Shown: piece after piece, positions 1 to 5,557 of the stretch | Layout of the letters: each line of letters opens with the position of its first letter | Numbering within the stretch: the first letter of the stretch is position 1 | Source: Actinomycetota bacterium | Lineage (GTDB): Bacteria; Actinomycetota; Thermoleophilia; RBG-16-64-13 | Direction: 5' to 3' | Assembly: GCA_003157225.1 (NCBI GenBank) | Contig: PMIZ01000335.1 | Span: forward strand, 1 to 6,445 | Length of the DNA stretch: 6,445 bases | Made by a program: the position numbers and the translations under genes | Notes under the pieces: generated by a model | What the model was told of the DNA's origin: nothing | Seen by the model: only the letters and a program-made list of their open reading frames with translations | Database searches by the model: none

Positions 1-59
1 CGCGCTCCCTGCGTCCTTCTCTCGGGCGTACCCATCGTGCTGTGGCGGCGAACCTTCAT
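1..59 (-). CDS. Partial gene start (19 codons), product unknown, last visible gene of the oxidoreductase operon
   Basis: Reading leftward from an ATG at 59-57, an open frame begins MKVRRHSTMGTPERRTQGA and runs off the window edge without a stop. It starts 16 bp after the gamma-subunit stop codon. A strong AGGAGG lies 10 nt before the ATG, in the gap between the two genes, which argues for a real translation start in the same operon. A second in-frame ATG at 35-33 is possible but has no comparable ribosome site. The visible residues are basic and polar, with no recognisable domain, signal peptide or motif. Position suggests a role linked to the 2-oxoacid oxidoreductase, such as an acyl-CoA-handling enzyme or a regulator, but that is a guess. 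The gene's existence is moderately supported; its function is not. Confidence 0.5.
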   Translation of the reverse strand, partial: MKVRRHSTMGTPERRTQGA

Positions 60-69
60 TCTTCAACAG

Positions 70-75
70 CCTCCT
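70..75 (-). promoter_or_regulatory. Shine-Dalgarno site of the left-edge gene
   Basis: Read on the minus strand this is AGGAGG, a full consensus ribosome binding site, 10 nt before the ATG at 59-57. It sits immediately after the TAG stop (78-76) of the gamma subunit. It is the main reason for calling a gene start at the window edge. Confidence 0.55.
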
Positions 76-615
76 CTAGTCCTTTGCGTAGTTGTAGCCC
101 ACAGCCAGGGCTTCACGGTTGAGCTTGATGAGCTTGGCTTTGCCTTCGCCCAGTATCCCGACGAGGTTTTCCTGCATGGCGTCGTAGGAGATCATATTGC
201 TCGCCCGGACGAGTGCGCCCAGCATGACCATGTTGGCCACCTTGACGCTGCCGATCTGTCCGGCCAATTCGCTCGTGGGGACGGCCAGGATCTCGATGTC
301 GCTGCGGGCCGAGTCGGTGTTGACGATGGAGGAGTTCGCGCAGAGCAGGCCGCCCGCCTGCAGGATGCTCTGGAAGCGGGCGAACGACGGCTGGTTCATG
401 GCGACGACGAACTCCGGGTCGGAAGCCACCGGAGAGGCGATCTCCTCGTCGGAGACCACCACCGTGCAGTTGGCCGTGCCGCCCCGCACTTCGACGCCGT
501 AGCTGGGGAAATATGTGACATGCTTGCCTTCGAGCATAGCCGCTGTCGCCAGCGTCACTCCCATGGAGAGGACGCCCTGCCCGCCGAAGCCGGAGAAGAT
601 GGTTCTTATGAGCAC
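76..615 (-). CDS. korC: 2-oxoacid:ferredoxin oxidoreductase, gamma subunit (KorC/VorC-like)
   Basis: This is the gamma subunit (179 residues, normal for the family) of a cytoplasmic thiamine-pyrophosphate enzyme that oxidatively decarboxylates a 2-oxoacid to acyl-CoA and reduces ferredoxin. Family signatures are the N-terminal GFGGQGV (residues 9-15), YGVEVRGGTA (39-48), and the ANMVMLGAL segment (about 126-134) near the C-terminus. The gamma domain contributes to CoA binding and assembly in this enzyme class (family knowledge). The start is GTG at 615-613, preceded by GAGGTG about 5 nt upstream, and the gene overlaps the last 10 bp of the beta subunit, so translation is probably coupled. No damage or truncation is seen. 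The symbol follows the kor naming of the gene set; the true substrate (2-oxoglutarate, branched-chain 2-oxoacid or other) cannot be read from this subunit. Confidence 0.93.
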   Translation of the reverse strand: MLIRTIFSGFGGQGVLSMGVTLATAAMLEGKHVTYFPSYGVEVRGGTANCTVVVSDEEIASPVASDPEFVVAMNQPSFARFQSILQAGGLLCANSSIVNTDSARSDIEILAVPTSELAGQIGSVKVANMVMLGALVRASNMISYDAMQENLVGILGEGKAKLIKLNREALAVGYNYAKD

Positions 616-1421
616 GACTTCACCTCGGCTCCGGTCTGTCCACTACGCCCCGCCGGCGAAGCGTCATCGTCCCCCGAGTCCTTGTACACACCCAGCGGGA
701 ACTGCTTGCACATGACCTCGTCGATCCACTTGCAGGACTCCAGGGGGCCAAGTTTCCAGTTGACGGGACAGGGGGAGAGGATCTCCACCAGCGAGAAGCC
801 ACGGCCGTCCAACTGGTGCCGGAAGGCCTTGGCGATGGCCTTCTTGGTCTTGACCACAGCAGCCGGCTTGTTCACGGCCACCCGCTCCAGGTAGGTGGCC
901 CCGTCGAGTTGCGAGAAGACCTCGCAGATACGCACCGGGTGGCCGGCCACCCGGGAGTTTCGTCCCGCGGGCGTGGTAGTGGTCACCATGTCGAGGAGGG
1001 TGGTCGGCGCCATCTGGCCGCCGGTCATCCCATACACCCCGTTGTTGACGAAGATCACGGTGATGTTCTCGCCCCGGTTGGCAGCATGGAACCCTTCGGC
1101 AGTACCGATGGCGGCAAGATCGCCATCGCCTTGGTAGGAGAACACCAGGTTCTGGGGTCTCGCCCTTTTGATGCCGGTGGCCACAGCCGCCCCGCGGCCG
1201 TGCGCCGACTCCAGCACGTCGATCTCGAAGTAGTTGTAGAGCAGCATGCCGCAGCCCGCTGGGGCGACGCAAATGGCGTCTTCTTGCAGGTCCATCTCCT
1301 CGAGGACTTCCACGATCAGGCGGTTGATGATGCCGTGTCCGCAGCCGGGGCAGTAATGGAAGTGGGCTTCTTTCAGTAGCTTGGGCCGTTGGTAGACGAC
1401 CTTGGTGGCTCCGGTCGTCAT
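606..1421 (-). CDS. korB: 2-oxoacid:ferredoxin oxidoreductase, TPP-binding beta subunit (KorB/VorA-like)
   Basis: The beta subunit (271 residues) carries thiamine pyrophosphate and an iron-sulfur cluster, and performs the decarboxylation step. Visible motifs are CPGCGHG (Cys24, Cys27) near the N-terminus, Cys57 in the APAGCGM segment, the TPP/Mg motif GDGD (98-101) followed by NNGVYGMTGGQ (126-136), and SPCPVNW with Cys218. Cys24, Cys27, Cys57 and Cys218 are the expected cluster ligands by family analogy. The ATG at 1421-1419 is chosen because it overlaps the alpha stop as ATGA and places the CPGCG motif about 24 residues in; the frame is open for 83 codons upstream, but that part is alpha-subunit sequence in another frame. 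The last ~24 residues (from about 248) are Asp/Ser/Gly-rich, look non-conserved, and contain the ribosome site of the gamma gene. Substrate is undetermined. Confidence 0.95.
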   Translation of the reverse strand: MTTGATKVVYQRPKLLKEAHFHYCPGCGHGIINRLIVEVLEEMDLQEDAICVAPAGCGMLLYNYFEIDVLESAHGRGAAVATGIKRARPQNLVFSYQGDGDLAAIGTAEGFHAANRGENITVIFVNNGVYGMTGGQMAPTTLLDMVTTTTPAGRNSRVAGHPVRICEVFSQLDGATYLERVAVNKPAAVVKTKKAIAKAFRHQLDGRGFSLVEILSPCPVNWKLGPLESCKWIDEVMCKQFPLGVYKDSGDDDASPAGRSGQTGAEVKSCS

Positions 1422-2512
1422 GACCTCGCCCCCCTGCTGCCCGCCTGCGCGTTGCCGGACTGTGCGTGGTAATAGTGGCGGGAGATGATGCGGTAGATCT
1501 CGACGGGCGTAGGGATGACCCCTCCCGGCCTGCCGTAGAGGTGGACCCGGGCCGCGCCTTGCAGGGCGAGCTTCACGTCCTCCACCATCTGCCCCGTGCT
1601 CATCTCGACGACGAAGAAGTCGCTCACCGTCTTGGCCATCTCCTGCAACACCTTGGCCGGGAAGGGCCACAGGGTGATGGGCCGCAGCATGCCCACCTTG
1701 AGGTTGTCCTCGCGCAGCCGTTTGATGGCGCCCTTGACGATGCGGGCTCCCATGCCGTAGGCCACCACGACCATCTCCGCGTCTTCGGTGAGGTAGGTCT
1801 CGTAGCGGACCTCGTTCTGCTCCATCAGCTGGAACTTGCGGAAGAGCTTCCAGTTGTGCTCTTCCTGGAGCTTGGTGTCGAAGATGAGCGAATGCACCTT
1901 GCGAGCCGGCCGGCCTTTGGCTCCGGTGAGAATGTAGTCTTTTTCGTAGTCGGCCGGACGTTTGAGGTTGTCGAAATCCACCGGCTCCATCATCTGCCCC
2001 AGCATGCCATCGCCGAGGATGATCACCGGGTTGCGGTACTTGTCGGCGAGGTCGAAGGCGAGCGGCACGACCTCGGTGAGCTCCTGCACCGAGCTGGGAG
2101 CGAGCACGATGGTCCTGTAATCGCCGTGACCACCGCCGCGCGTCGCCTGGAAGTAGTCCGACTGGGAAGGCGAGATGTTCCCCATGCCGGGCCCACCCCG
2201 CATGATGTTGACGACCACTGCGGGGAGCTCGTCGGCCGCAAGGTAGGAGATGCCCTCCTGCTTCAGGCTGATGCCCGGGCCGCTCGAAGAGGTCATCGCG
2301 CGCGCGCCGGCCACCGACGCGCCCAGCACCATATTGATGGCCGCTATCTCACTCTCGGACTGGATGAATACCCCGCCGACCTCGGCCATGCGCTTGGCCA
2401 TGTACTCGGTGAGCTCGTTCTGCGGAGTGATGGGATAGCCGAAGTAGCAGGTGCACCCTGAAAGCACTGCCGCTTCGCCCAGCGCGGCATTGCCGCTCAT
2501 GAGACGCTTCAT
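1418..2512 (-). CDS. vorB: 2-oxoacid:ferredoxin oxidoreductase, alpha subunit (3-methyl-2-oxobutanoate dehydrogenase VorB family)
   Basis: The alpha subunit (364 residues) forms the pyrimidine-binding half of the TPP active site with the beta subunit. Recognisable segments are FGYPITPQNELTEYM (24-38), the ESEIAAINMVLGASVAGARA stretch (53-72), TSSSGPGISLKQEGISYL (74-91), MRGGPGMGNISPSQSDYFQ (104-122) with GGGHGDYR (126-133), and LGDGMLGQMMEPV (166-178). The YPITPQN version and the SQSDYFQAT-GGGHGDY block are typical of proteins annotated VorB (branched-chain 2-oxoacids), although relatives are also annotated KorA (2-oxoglutarate), so specificity is uncertain. The start is ATG 2512-2510, overlapping the ferredoxin stop as ATGA, with GAGGTG 8 nt upstream; an ATG 11 codons earlier lies inside the ferredoxin gene and is less likely. 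The C-terminal ~15 residues after YYHA are polar and probably a loose tail. Its stop overlaps the beta start. Confidence 0.95.
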   Translation of the reverse strand: MKRLMSGNAALGEAAVLSGCTCYFGYPITPQNELTEYMAKRMAEVGGVFIQSESEIAAINMVLGASVAGARAMTSSSGPGISLKQEGISYLAADELPAVVVNIMRGGPGMGNISPSQSDYFQATRGGGHGDYRTIVLAPSSVQELTEVVPLAFDLADKYRNPVIILGDGMLGQMMEPVDFDNLKRPADYEKDYILTGAKGRPARKVHSLIFDTKLQEEHNWKLFRKFQLMEQNEVRYETYLTEDAEMVVVAYGMGARIVKGAIKRLREDNLKVGMLRPITLWPFPAKVLQEMAKTVSDFFVVEMSTGQMVEDVKLALQGAARVHLYGRPGGVIPTPVEIYRIISRHYYHAQSGNAQAGSRGARS

Positions 2513-2718
2513 GCCCGCGTCACCTCGATGGCCACCTCGGGGCACATGAGAGCGCAGTTGCCGCAGCCGTTGCAGTCTGCCGCCTCGTCGAAGGCGGCGA
2601 TGAAATACCCCTTGAGATTCAACTCCTCCGAAAGCGAGATGCTCTGCTTGCCACAGAAGTCTATGCAGAGGGAGCAGCCCTTGCAGCGCTCCCCGTCTAT
2701 CTGGACTTGACCTTTCAA
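2509..2718 (-). CDS. korD: 2-oxoacid:ferredoxin oxidoreductase, 2x[4Fe-4S] ferredoxin (delta) subunit
   Basis: A 69-residue ferredoxin-like subunit that should pass electrons from the TPP centre to soluble ferredoxin. There are two CxxCxxCxxxC motifs: Cys12, 15, 18, 22 (CKGCSLCIDFC) and Cys49, 52, 55, 59 (CNGCGNCALMCP). The second has the usual Pro after the last Cys; the first has Gly23 there instead. Start: TTG at 2718-2716 is the only plausible start before the first cluster motif; no ATG lies between it and the cysteines, and GAGGGA stands about 8 nt upstream. The N-terminus (KGQVQIDGERCKGC) matches the usual length before the first cluster in KorD-type proteins. It is the first gene of the operon, and its stop overlaps the alpha start by 4 bp, so the operon promoter should lie in the 181 bp upstream. 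Confidence 0.92.
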   Translation of the reverse strand: MKGQVQIDGERCKGCSLCIDFCGKQSISLSEELNLKGYFIAAFDEAADCNGCGNCALMCPEVAIEVTRA

Positions 2719-2899
2719 CTGCTGCTTCCCTCGCGCCGTGGTTTTCCGCGCTTCCTTAGATCCGGGAAACGCCGACCGGGATCGCCGGCCGGGTTCATAT
2801 GATAGTCGGGCAAGGGTCTTCCGACGAGCATGTCGCCCACGGATTGGCTACGATGTTTCTTGTGGGCACGATGCGCAGCGTACTCGGAATGGAGGAGCG
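2719..2899. promoter_or_regulatory. Divergent intergenic region between the oxidoreductase operon and the pyruvate-kinase-like gene
   Basis: This 181-bp gap holds both divergent upstream regions. On the minus strand TATCAT (revcomp of 2799-2804) matches 5 of 6 of a sigma70 -10 box, but the hexamer 17 nt upstream is poor, so this is only a candidate; it would give a leader of roughly 70 nt. Between it and the TTG start is an imperfect inverted repeat (2759-2766 with 2776-2783, 7 of 8 pairs, 9-nt loop), which could be a leader hairpin or operator. A CCGGCCGG palindrome (2785-2792) and CATATG (2796-2801) are also present. On the plus strand TTGGCT (2844-2849) with CACGAT (2867-2872) is a weak promoter-like pair. 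The frame of the plus-strand gene stays open back to 2738 but reads as non-conserved Arg-rich sequence, so I treat it as non-coding. Confidence 0.4.
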
Positions 2900-3535
2900 G
2901 TGGAGCAGAAGATCACCTATTTCGAGGTGCCGGGGCGGCGGAACACCGAGGAGACGCTCCGCCTGGCCCGCGAGAAGGCCAAGGAAAATGGCATCCGCAA
3001 GATCGTGTTGGCCTCGACCACCGGCGACGTCGCCCGGCTGGCCGCGGAGCGCTTTGCGGGCATGGGCATCAGCCTGATAGTCGTTCCTCACCAGTATGGC
3101 TTCACCGAAACCCAGCGCTTTCCGGCCGAACTGGTGAAGGAGTTGGAAGCCCTAGGGCACCACGTCCATTTCGGCACTATGCTCTTTCACACCGACGGCT
3201 TCTACGGCGTGGGGGCGCCCGAGGCCATGGCCATGATTCTCCGCACCATCTGCCAGGGCATGAAGGTATGCGTCGAGACGGTCCTGATGGCAGCGGATGC
3301 CGGCCTTGTGGAGAGAGGGGAGGAGGTCATCGTGATCTCGGGCACGGCGCGCGGGGCCGACACCGCCGTGGTGGCTCTCGCAGCGACTACTCAGCAGTTA
3401 CACGACCTCCACATCACCGAGATCCTGTGCAAGCCACTCAAGACTCGCTCCTGGGGCCGGGGCAGCAGCCCCTACGACCCGCCGGGGGACAAAAGAATGA
3501 CGCCGCCGCCCGACCGGCCGGACGAAGACCTGTAG
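2900..3535 (+). CDS. Pyruvate kinase alpha/beta (C-terminal) domain protein, function unknown
   Basis: A 211-residue protein resembling only the C-terminal alpha/beta domain of pyruvate kinase, with no catalytic barrel. Motifs are NTEETLRLA (15-23), ASTTGDVA (38-45), PHQYGF (63-68), the QGMKVCVETVLMAADAGL segment (119-136) and ISGTARGADTAVV (146-158). The ASTTG and GT.RGADT elements match the part of the fold that binds phosphate or nucleotide ligands in pyruvate kinases. Stand-alone versions occur in archaea and anaerobic bacteria, have solved structures and lack an established activity (general knowledge, COG1751-like). The start chosen is GTG 2900, giving EQKITYFEVPG, which fits the usual N-terminus; GGAGG at 2891-2895 is 4 nt upstream, rather close. 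An upstream ATG at 2738 would add 54 unconvincing residues. The tail after about residue 185 is Pro/Asp/Arg-rich and probably disordered. Divergence from the oxidoreductase operon hints at shared control. Confidence 0.85.
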   Translation: MEQKITYFEVPGRRNTEETLRLAREKAKENGIRKIVLASTTGDVARLAAERFAGMGISLIVVPHQYGFTETQRFPAELVKELEALGHHVHFGTMLFHTDGFYGVGAPEAMAMILRTICQGMKVCVETVLMAADAGLVERGEEVIVISGTARGADTAVVALAATTQQLHDLHITEILCKPLKTRSWGRGSSPYDPPGDKRMTPPPDRPDEDL

Positions 3536-3581
3536 CGAGGGATGGCCGGCCGCCGGGCGCCGAGCGCGCGTGCCGCCAAAC

Positions 3582-3605
3582 GAGCCAAAAACCCCTGCGT
3601 GGCTC
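3582..3605 (+). terminator. Weak hairpin downstream of the pyruvate-kinase-like gene
   Basis: GAGCCA (3582-3587) pairs with TGGCTC (3600-3605) around a 12-nt loop, 46 bp after the stop codon, followed by TATTGACTTTTCG, which is T-rich but not a clean U-tract. The stem is short and the loop long, so a rho-independent terminator is possible but poorly supported. Confidence 0.25.
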
Positions 3606-3607
3606 TA

Positions 3608-3637
3608 TTGACTTTTCGTTCCGCTTCCGGTCACATT
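3608..3637 (+). promoter_or_regulatory. Candidate promoter for the permease gene
   Basis: TTGACT (3608-3613) matches 5 of 6 of the sigma70 -35 consensus. At 17-18 nt spacing the -10 position reads TCACAT or CACATT, each about 3 of 6. If used, it would give a leader of roughly 115 nt. The -35 element is good and the -10 element poor, so this is tentative. Confidence 0.3.
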
Positions 3638-3760
3638 TCCTTTGAGGAGACTGCGACCCTAGAAGGGGCGGCCATGGAGTGACACGAAGCGTCCGGCCAT
3701 GCCAACAGCCGCGCGGAGAGAGGGAGTTTCGGCCGCGCCGGCAAGTCCGCGGGAGTAGAC

Positions 3761-5398
3761 ATGCAAGGTAACGGGGAGATCACCTTCGCGCGCAAGGCGA
3801 GCGGTTTGGTGCGCGGTCTCAGTATGTGGGACGCATTCGGCGTCGGCTTCATGAACCAGGGTCTGACCCCCAGCATCTGGGTGATGATCAGCCTGGGGCT
3901 CAGCGTGTATCTGGGCGGCAACTTGATCATCGCCACCATCCTTTCGCTGGTGCTGGCGGGCATCGGCTTCCCGCTGGTGTGGGGAATTCTGGGCGGTTCC
4001 ATGCCACGATCCGGTGGCGAGTACATCTACAACTCCCGCATCCTCCACCCGCTGGTGGGGATCGCGGAATCGTTCGGCAATGCGTTCATTTGGCTCATGT
4101 GGATCTACGTGCTGGCTCCCTGGATGGCCGATCCGGGTGCCAAGATGATGGCGCAGTTCATGGGCTGGAACTGGCTCTACAACACTAACGCGGATACGTA
4201 CCTAGGCGGGTTGTCGCCGCACTGGGGCATGTTCGTCATCGCCTCTATCGCCAACGTCGTCGCCGTGCTCTTCGTGGTGTTTGGGGTTAAGGTGTTCGCC
4301 CGGGTGCAGAAGGTCGTCATGGCTCTGGGCCTCATCGGCGCGATAGCGATCATCGTCGCCCTCTTCATGTACACAAAGCAGGACTTCATCAACAACTGGA
4401 ACAGCATGGCGACCCAGTACGGCTCGCTCAACTACACCGACTTCATCAAAGCAGCCGGCGATGCGGCCGGAACTGCCATGCCGACCACGTGGAACTGGAT
4501 CGACACCCTGGGGGTGATGGTTGCCGGTTCCTGGCTGTTCGCGTATTCGTACTGCATCACGTTCATAGCCGGCGAGGTGAAGCGGCCCGACAAGAGCATC
4601 ATTCTGGGCAACCTCTTCGCCATCATCGTACCGGCAGTGTTCATGATCCTGGTCGCGGTGGGCCTCTACCGGCTGGTCGACTTCAACTTCCTCTCCGCCA
4701 CGGCCTACGCCGACCAGAACGGACTGGCGGGTTACGCGTTGCCTTGGAGCCCGCACTTCGTGGGGCTAGCGGCCATCGTGATGCACAACCATGTGATGCT
4801 CTTCTTGATGGCCATGTCGTTCCTGGTCTTTGACCTCTGGTGGGTCGCGCTTTCCTACCTCGCCTTCCCACGCATCATCTTCGCCTGGGGCATGGACCGC
4901 ATGGGTCCCAAGTGGTTCACGGACGTGAACGCGCGCTTCGCTTCGCCGGTCAAGAACTACATCCTTGGGTTCGGCATCGCGGAAGCGCTCATCGCCCTTT
5001 ATGTTTTCGCGCTGAACAACCAGATGCAGGGGCTGTCGGTGACGGCGCTCGAGATCTTCTCGGTGTTCGGTGTTACCGCCATCGCTGCCGCCCTCTTCCC
5101 GTTCTCCAAACGATCCAAAGGCATCTGGGAGGCGTCGCCGTACCGCAGGTGGCAGATCTTCAACGTACCGGCGGTGACGCTCGGGGCCGTGGTGAACCTG
5201 GCCTATCTGGTGATCCTCGCGATTTTCTTCTTCAACCAGTCCGGCCGCAACCTGGAAGGCTTCACCTGGGCTACCGGCGGTCTCATCCTCGGCACCTGGG
5301 CTCTGGGCCTCTGCTGGTACTTCTTCTGGAGCTGGCGGGCCAAGAAGACGGCGGGTATCAGCACCGGGATGCTGACCGTCGAGTTGCCGCCTGACTGA
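3761..5398 (+). CDS. APC-superfamily permease (amino acid/polyamine type)
   Basis: A 545-residue integral membrane protein with about 12 hydrophobic segments, the usual size and layout of APC secondary transporters, which move amino acids or related compounds by proton or sodium symport or by exchange. The first segment (about 24-50) is Gly-rich, as expected for the unwound substrate-binding helix. The conserved cytoplasmic loop GGSMPRSGGEYIYNSR (78-93) follows TM2, FIAGEVKRPDKSI (268-280) is the family's GE.K.P motif after TM6, and RIIFAWGMDRMGPKW (371-385) is the typical loop after TM8. The region from about 202 to 245 (YTKQDF to TTWNW) is a polar, likely external stretch. The ATG at 3761 has GGGAG 5 nt upstream, and FARKASGLVRGLSMWDAFG is a normal cytosolic N-terminus. 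The C-terminus is short and polar. Substrate cannot be deduced. A strong hairpin follows, so it may be transcribed alone. Confidence 0.92.
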   Translation: MQGNGEITFARKASGLVRGLSMWDAFGVGFMNQGLTPSIWVMISLGLSVYLGGNLIIATILSLVLAGIGFPLVWGILGGSMPRSGGEYIYNSRILHPLVGIAESFGNAFIWLMWIYVLAPWMADPGAKMMAQFMGWNWLYNTNADTYLGGLSPHWGMFVIASIANVVAVLFVVFGVKVFARVQKVVMALGLIGAIAIIVALFMYTKQDFINNWNSMATQYGSLNYTDFIKAAGDAAGTAMPTTWNWIDTLGVMVAGSWLFAYSYCITFIAGEVKRPDKSIILGNLFAIIVPAVFMILVAVGLYRLVDFNFLSATAYADQNGLAGYALPWSPHFVGLAAIVMHNHVMLFLMAMSFLVFDLWWVALSYLAFPRIIFAWGMDRMGPKWFTDVNARFASPVKNYILGFGIAEALIALYVFALNNQMQGLSVTALEIFSVFGVTAIAAALFPFSKRSKGIWEASPYRRWQIFNVPAVTLGAVVNLAYLVILAIFFFNQSGRNLEGFTWATGGLILGTWALGLCWYFFWSWRAKKTAGISTGMLTVELPPD

Positions 5399-5444
5399 TC
5401 CACGCAGTAGTTGCGACCTCGAGGGAAGACGTCGCTGTGAGTTC

Positions 5445-5484
5445 GGCAGCGCCGCCGCCAAAGCGGCGGCGCTGCCTCTGTTGT
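5445..5484 (+). terminator. Strong GC-rich hairpin after the permease gene, probable terminator
   Basis: The left arm 5445-5458 (GGCAGCGCCGCCGC) pairs perfectly with 5463-5476 over 14 bp around a CAAA loop. It starts 47 bp after the permease stop and is followed by TCTGTTGT, a poor U-tract. In high-GC bacteria such hairpins often end transcription even with weak T-runs. On the minus strand no T-run follows, and no minus-strand gene ends here. Confidence 0.7.
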
Positions 5485-5510
5485 AGCCATCGGCCCGGAT
5501 GCGCTAGAGT
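5481..5510 (+). promoter_or_regulatory. Candidate promoter of the metallophosphoesterase gene
   Basis: TTGTAG (5481-5486) and TAGAGT (5505-5510) are 18 nt apart; the -10 matches 4 of 6 (TAnnnT form) and the -35 matches 3 of 6. The pair lies directly after the terminator hairpin and 48 bp before the GTG start, which is the right place for an independent promoter. Support is positional more than by sequence. Confidence 0.35.
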
Positions 5511-5557
5511 TCATTATTCCGGCGCCACTTTTCTGCTGTCAGAGAAGGAGTGACTAG

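Larger units (their letters stand above)
3536..3760 (+). other. Intergenic region and presumed leader of the permease gene
   Basis: These 225 bp carry no credible gene. From left to right they hold a GC-rich stretch, a weak hairpin (3582-3605), a possible promoter (TTGACT at 3608-3613), an unattached GAGGAG (3644-3649), and a two-codon frame ATGGAGTGA at 3674-3682 preceded by AAGGGG. The octamer CGGCCATG occurs twice (3669-3676 and 3694-3701). The ribosome site GGGAG (3751-3755) stands 5 nt before the permease ATG. The minus-strand frames across here are antisense to the permease start and show no protein-family resemblance. Confidence 0.5.

Noticed and set aside
37..894. 285-codon plus-strand open frame
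   Set aside because: It is antisense to the gamma and beta subunit genes, which carry clear family motifs; the translation resembles no family and is a by-product of GC-rich codon bias.
1466..2461. 331-codon plus-strand open frame
   Set aside because: It lies wholly opposite the alpha-subunit gene and its His/Asp/Arg-rich translation is typical of an antisense shadow.
2738..2899. 54-codon N-terminal extension of the pyruvate-kinase-like gene
   Set aside because: The frame is open, but the residues are Arg-rich and unlike the family, whereas GTG at 2900 has GGAGG just upstream and gives the expected N-terminus.
2830..3645. 271-codon plus-strand frame overlapping the pyruvate-kinase-like gene
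   Set aside because: It is the +1 shadow of that gene, rich in Gly/Arg/His/Pro with no motif.
4766..5461. 231-codon minus-strand open frame
   Set aside because: Antisense to the permease, with charged low-complexity translation and no family resemblance.
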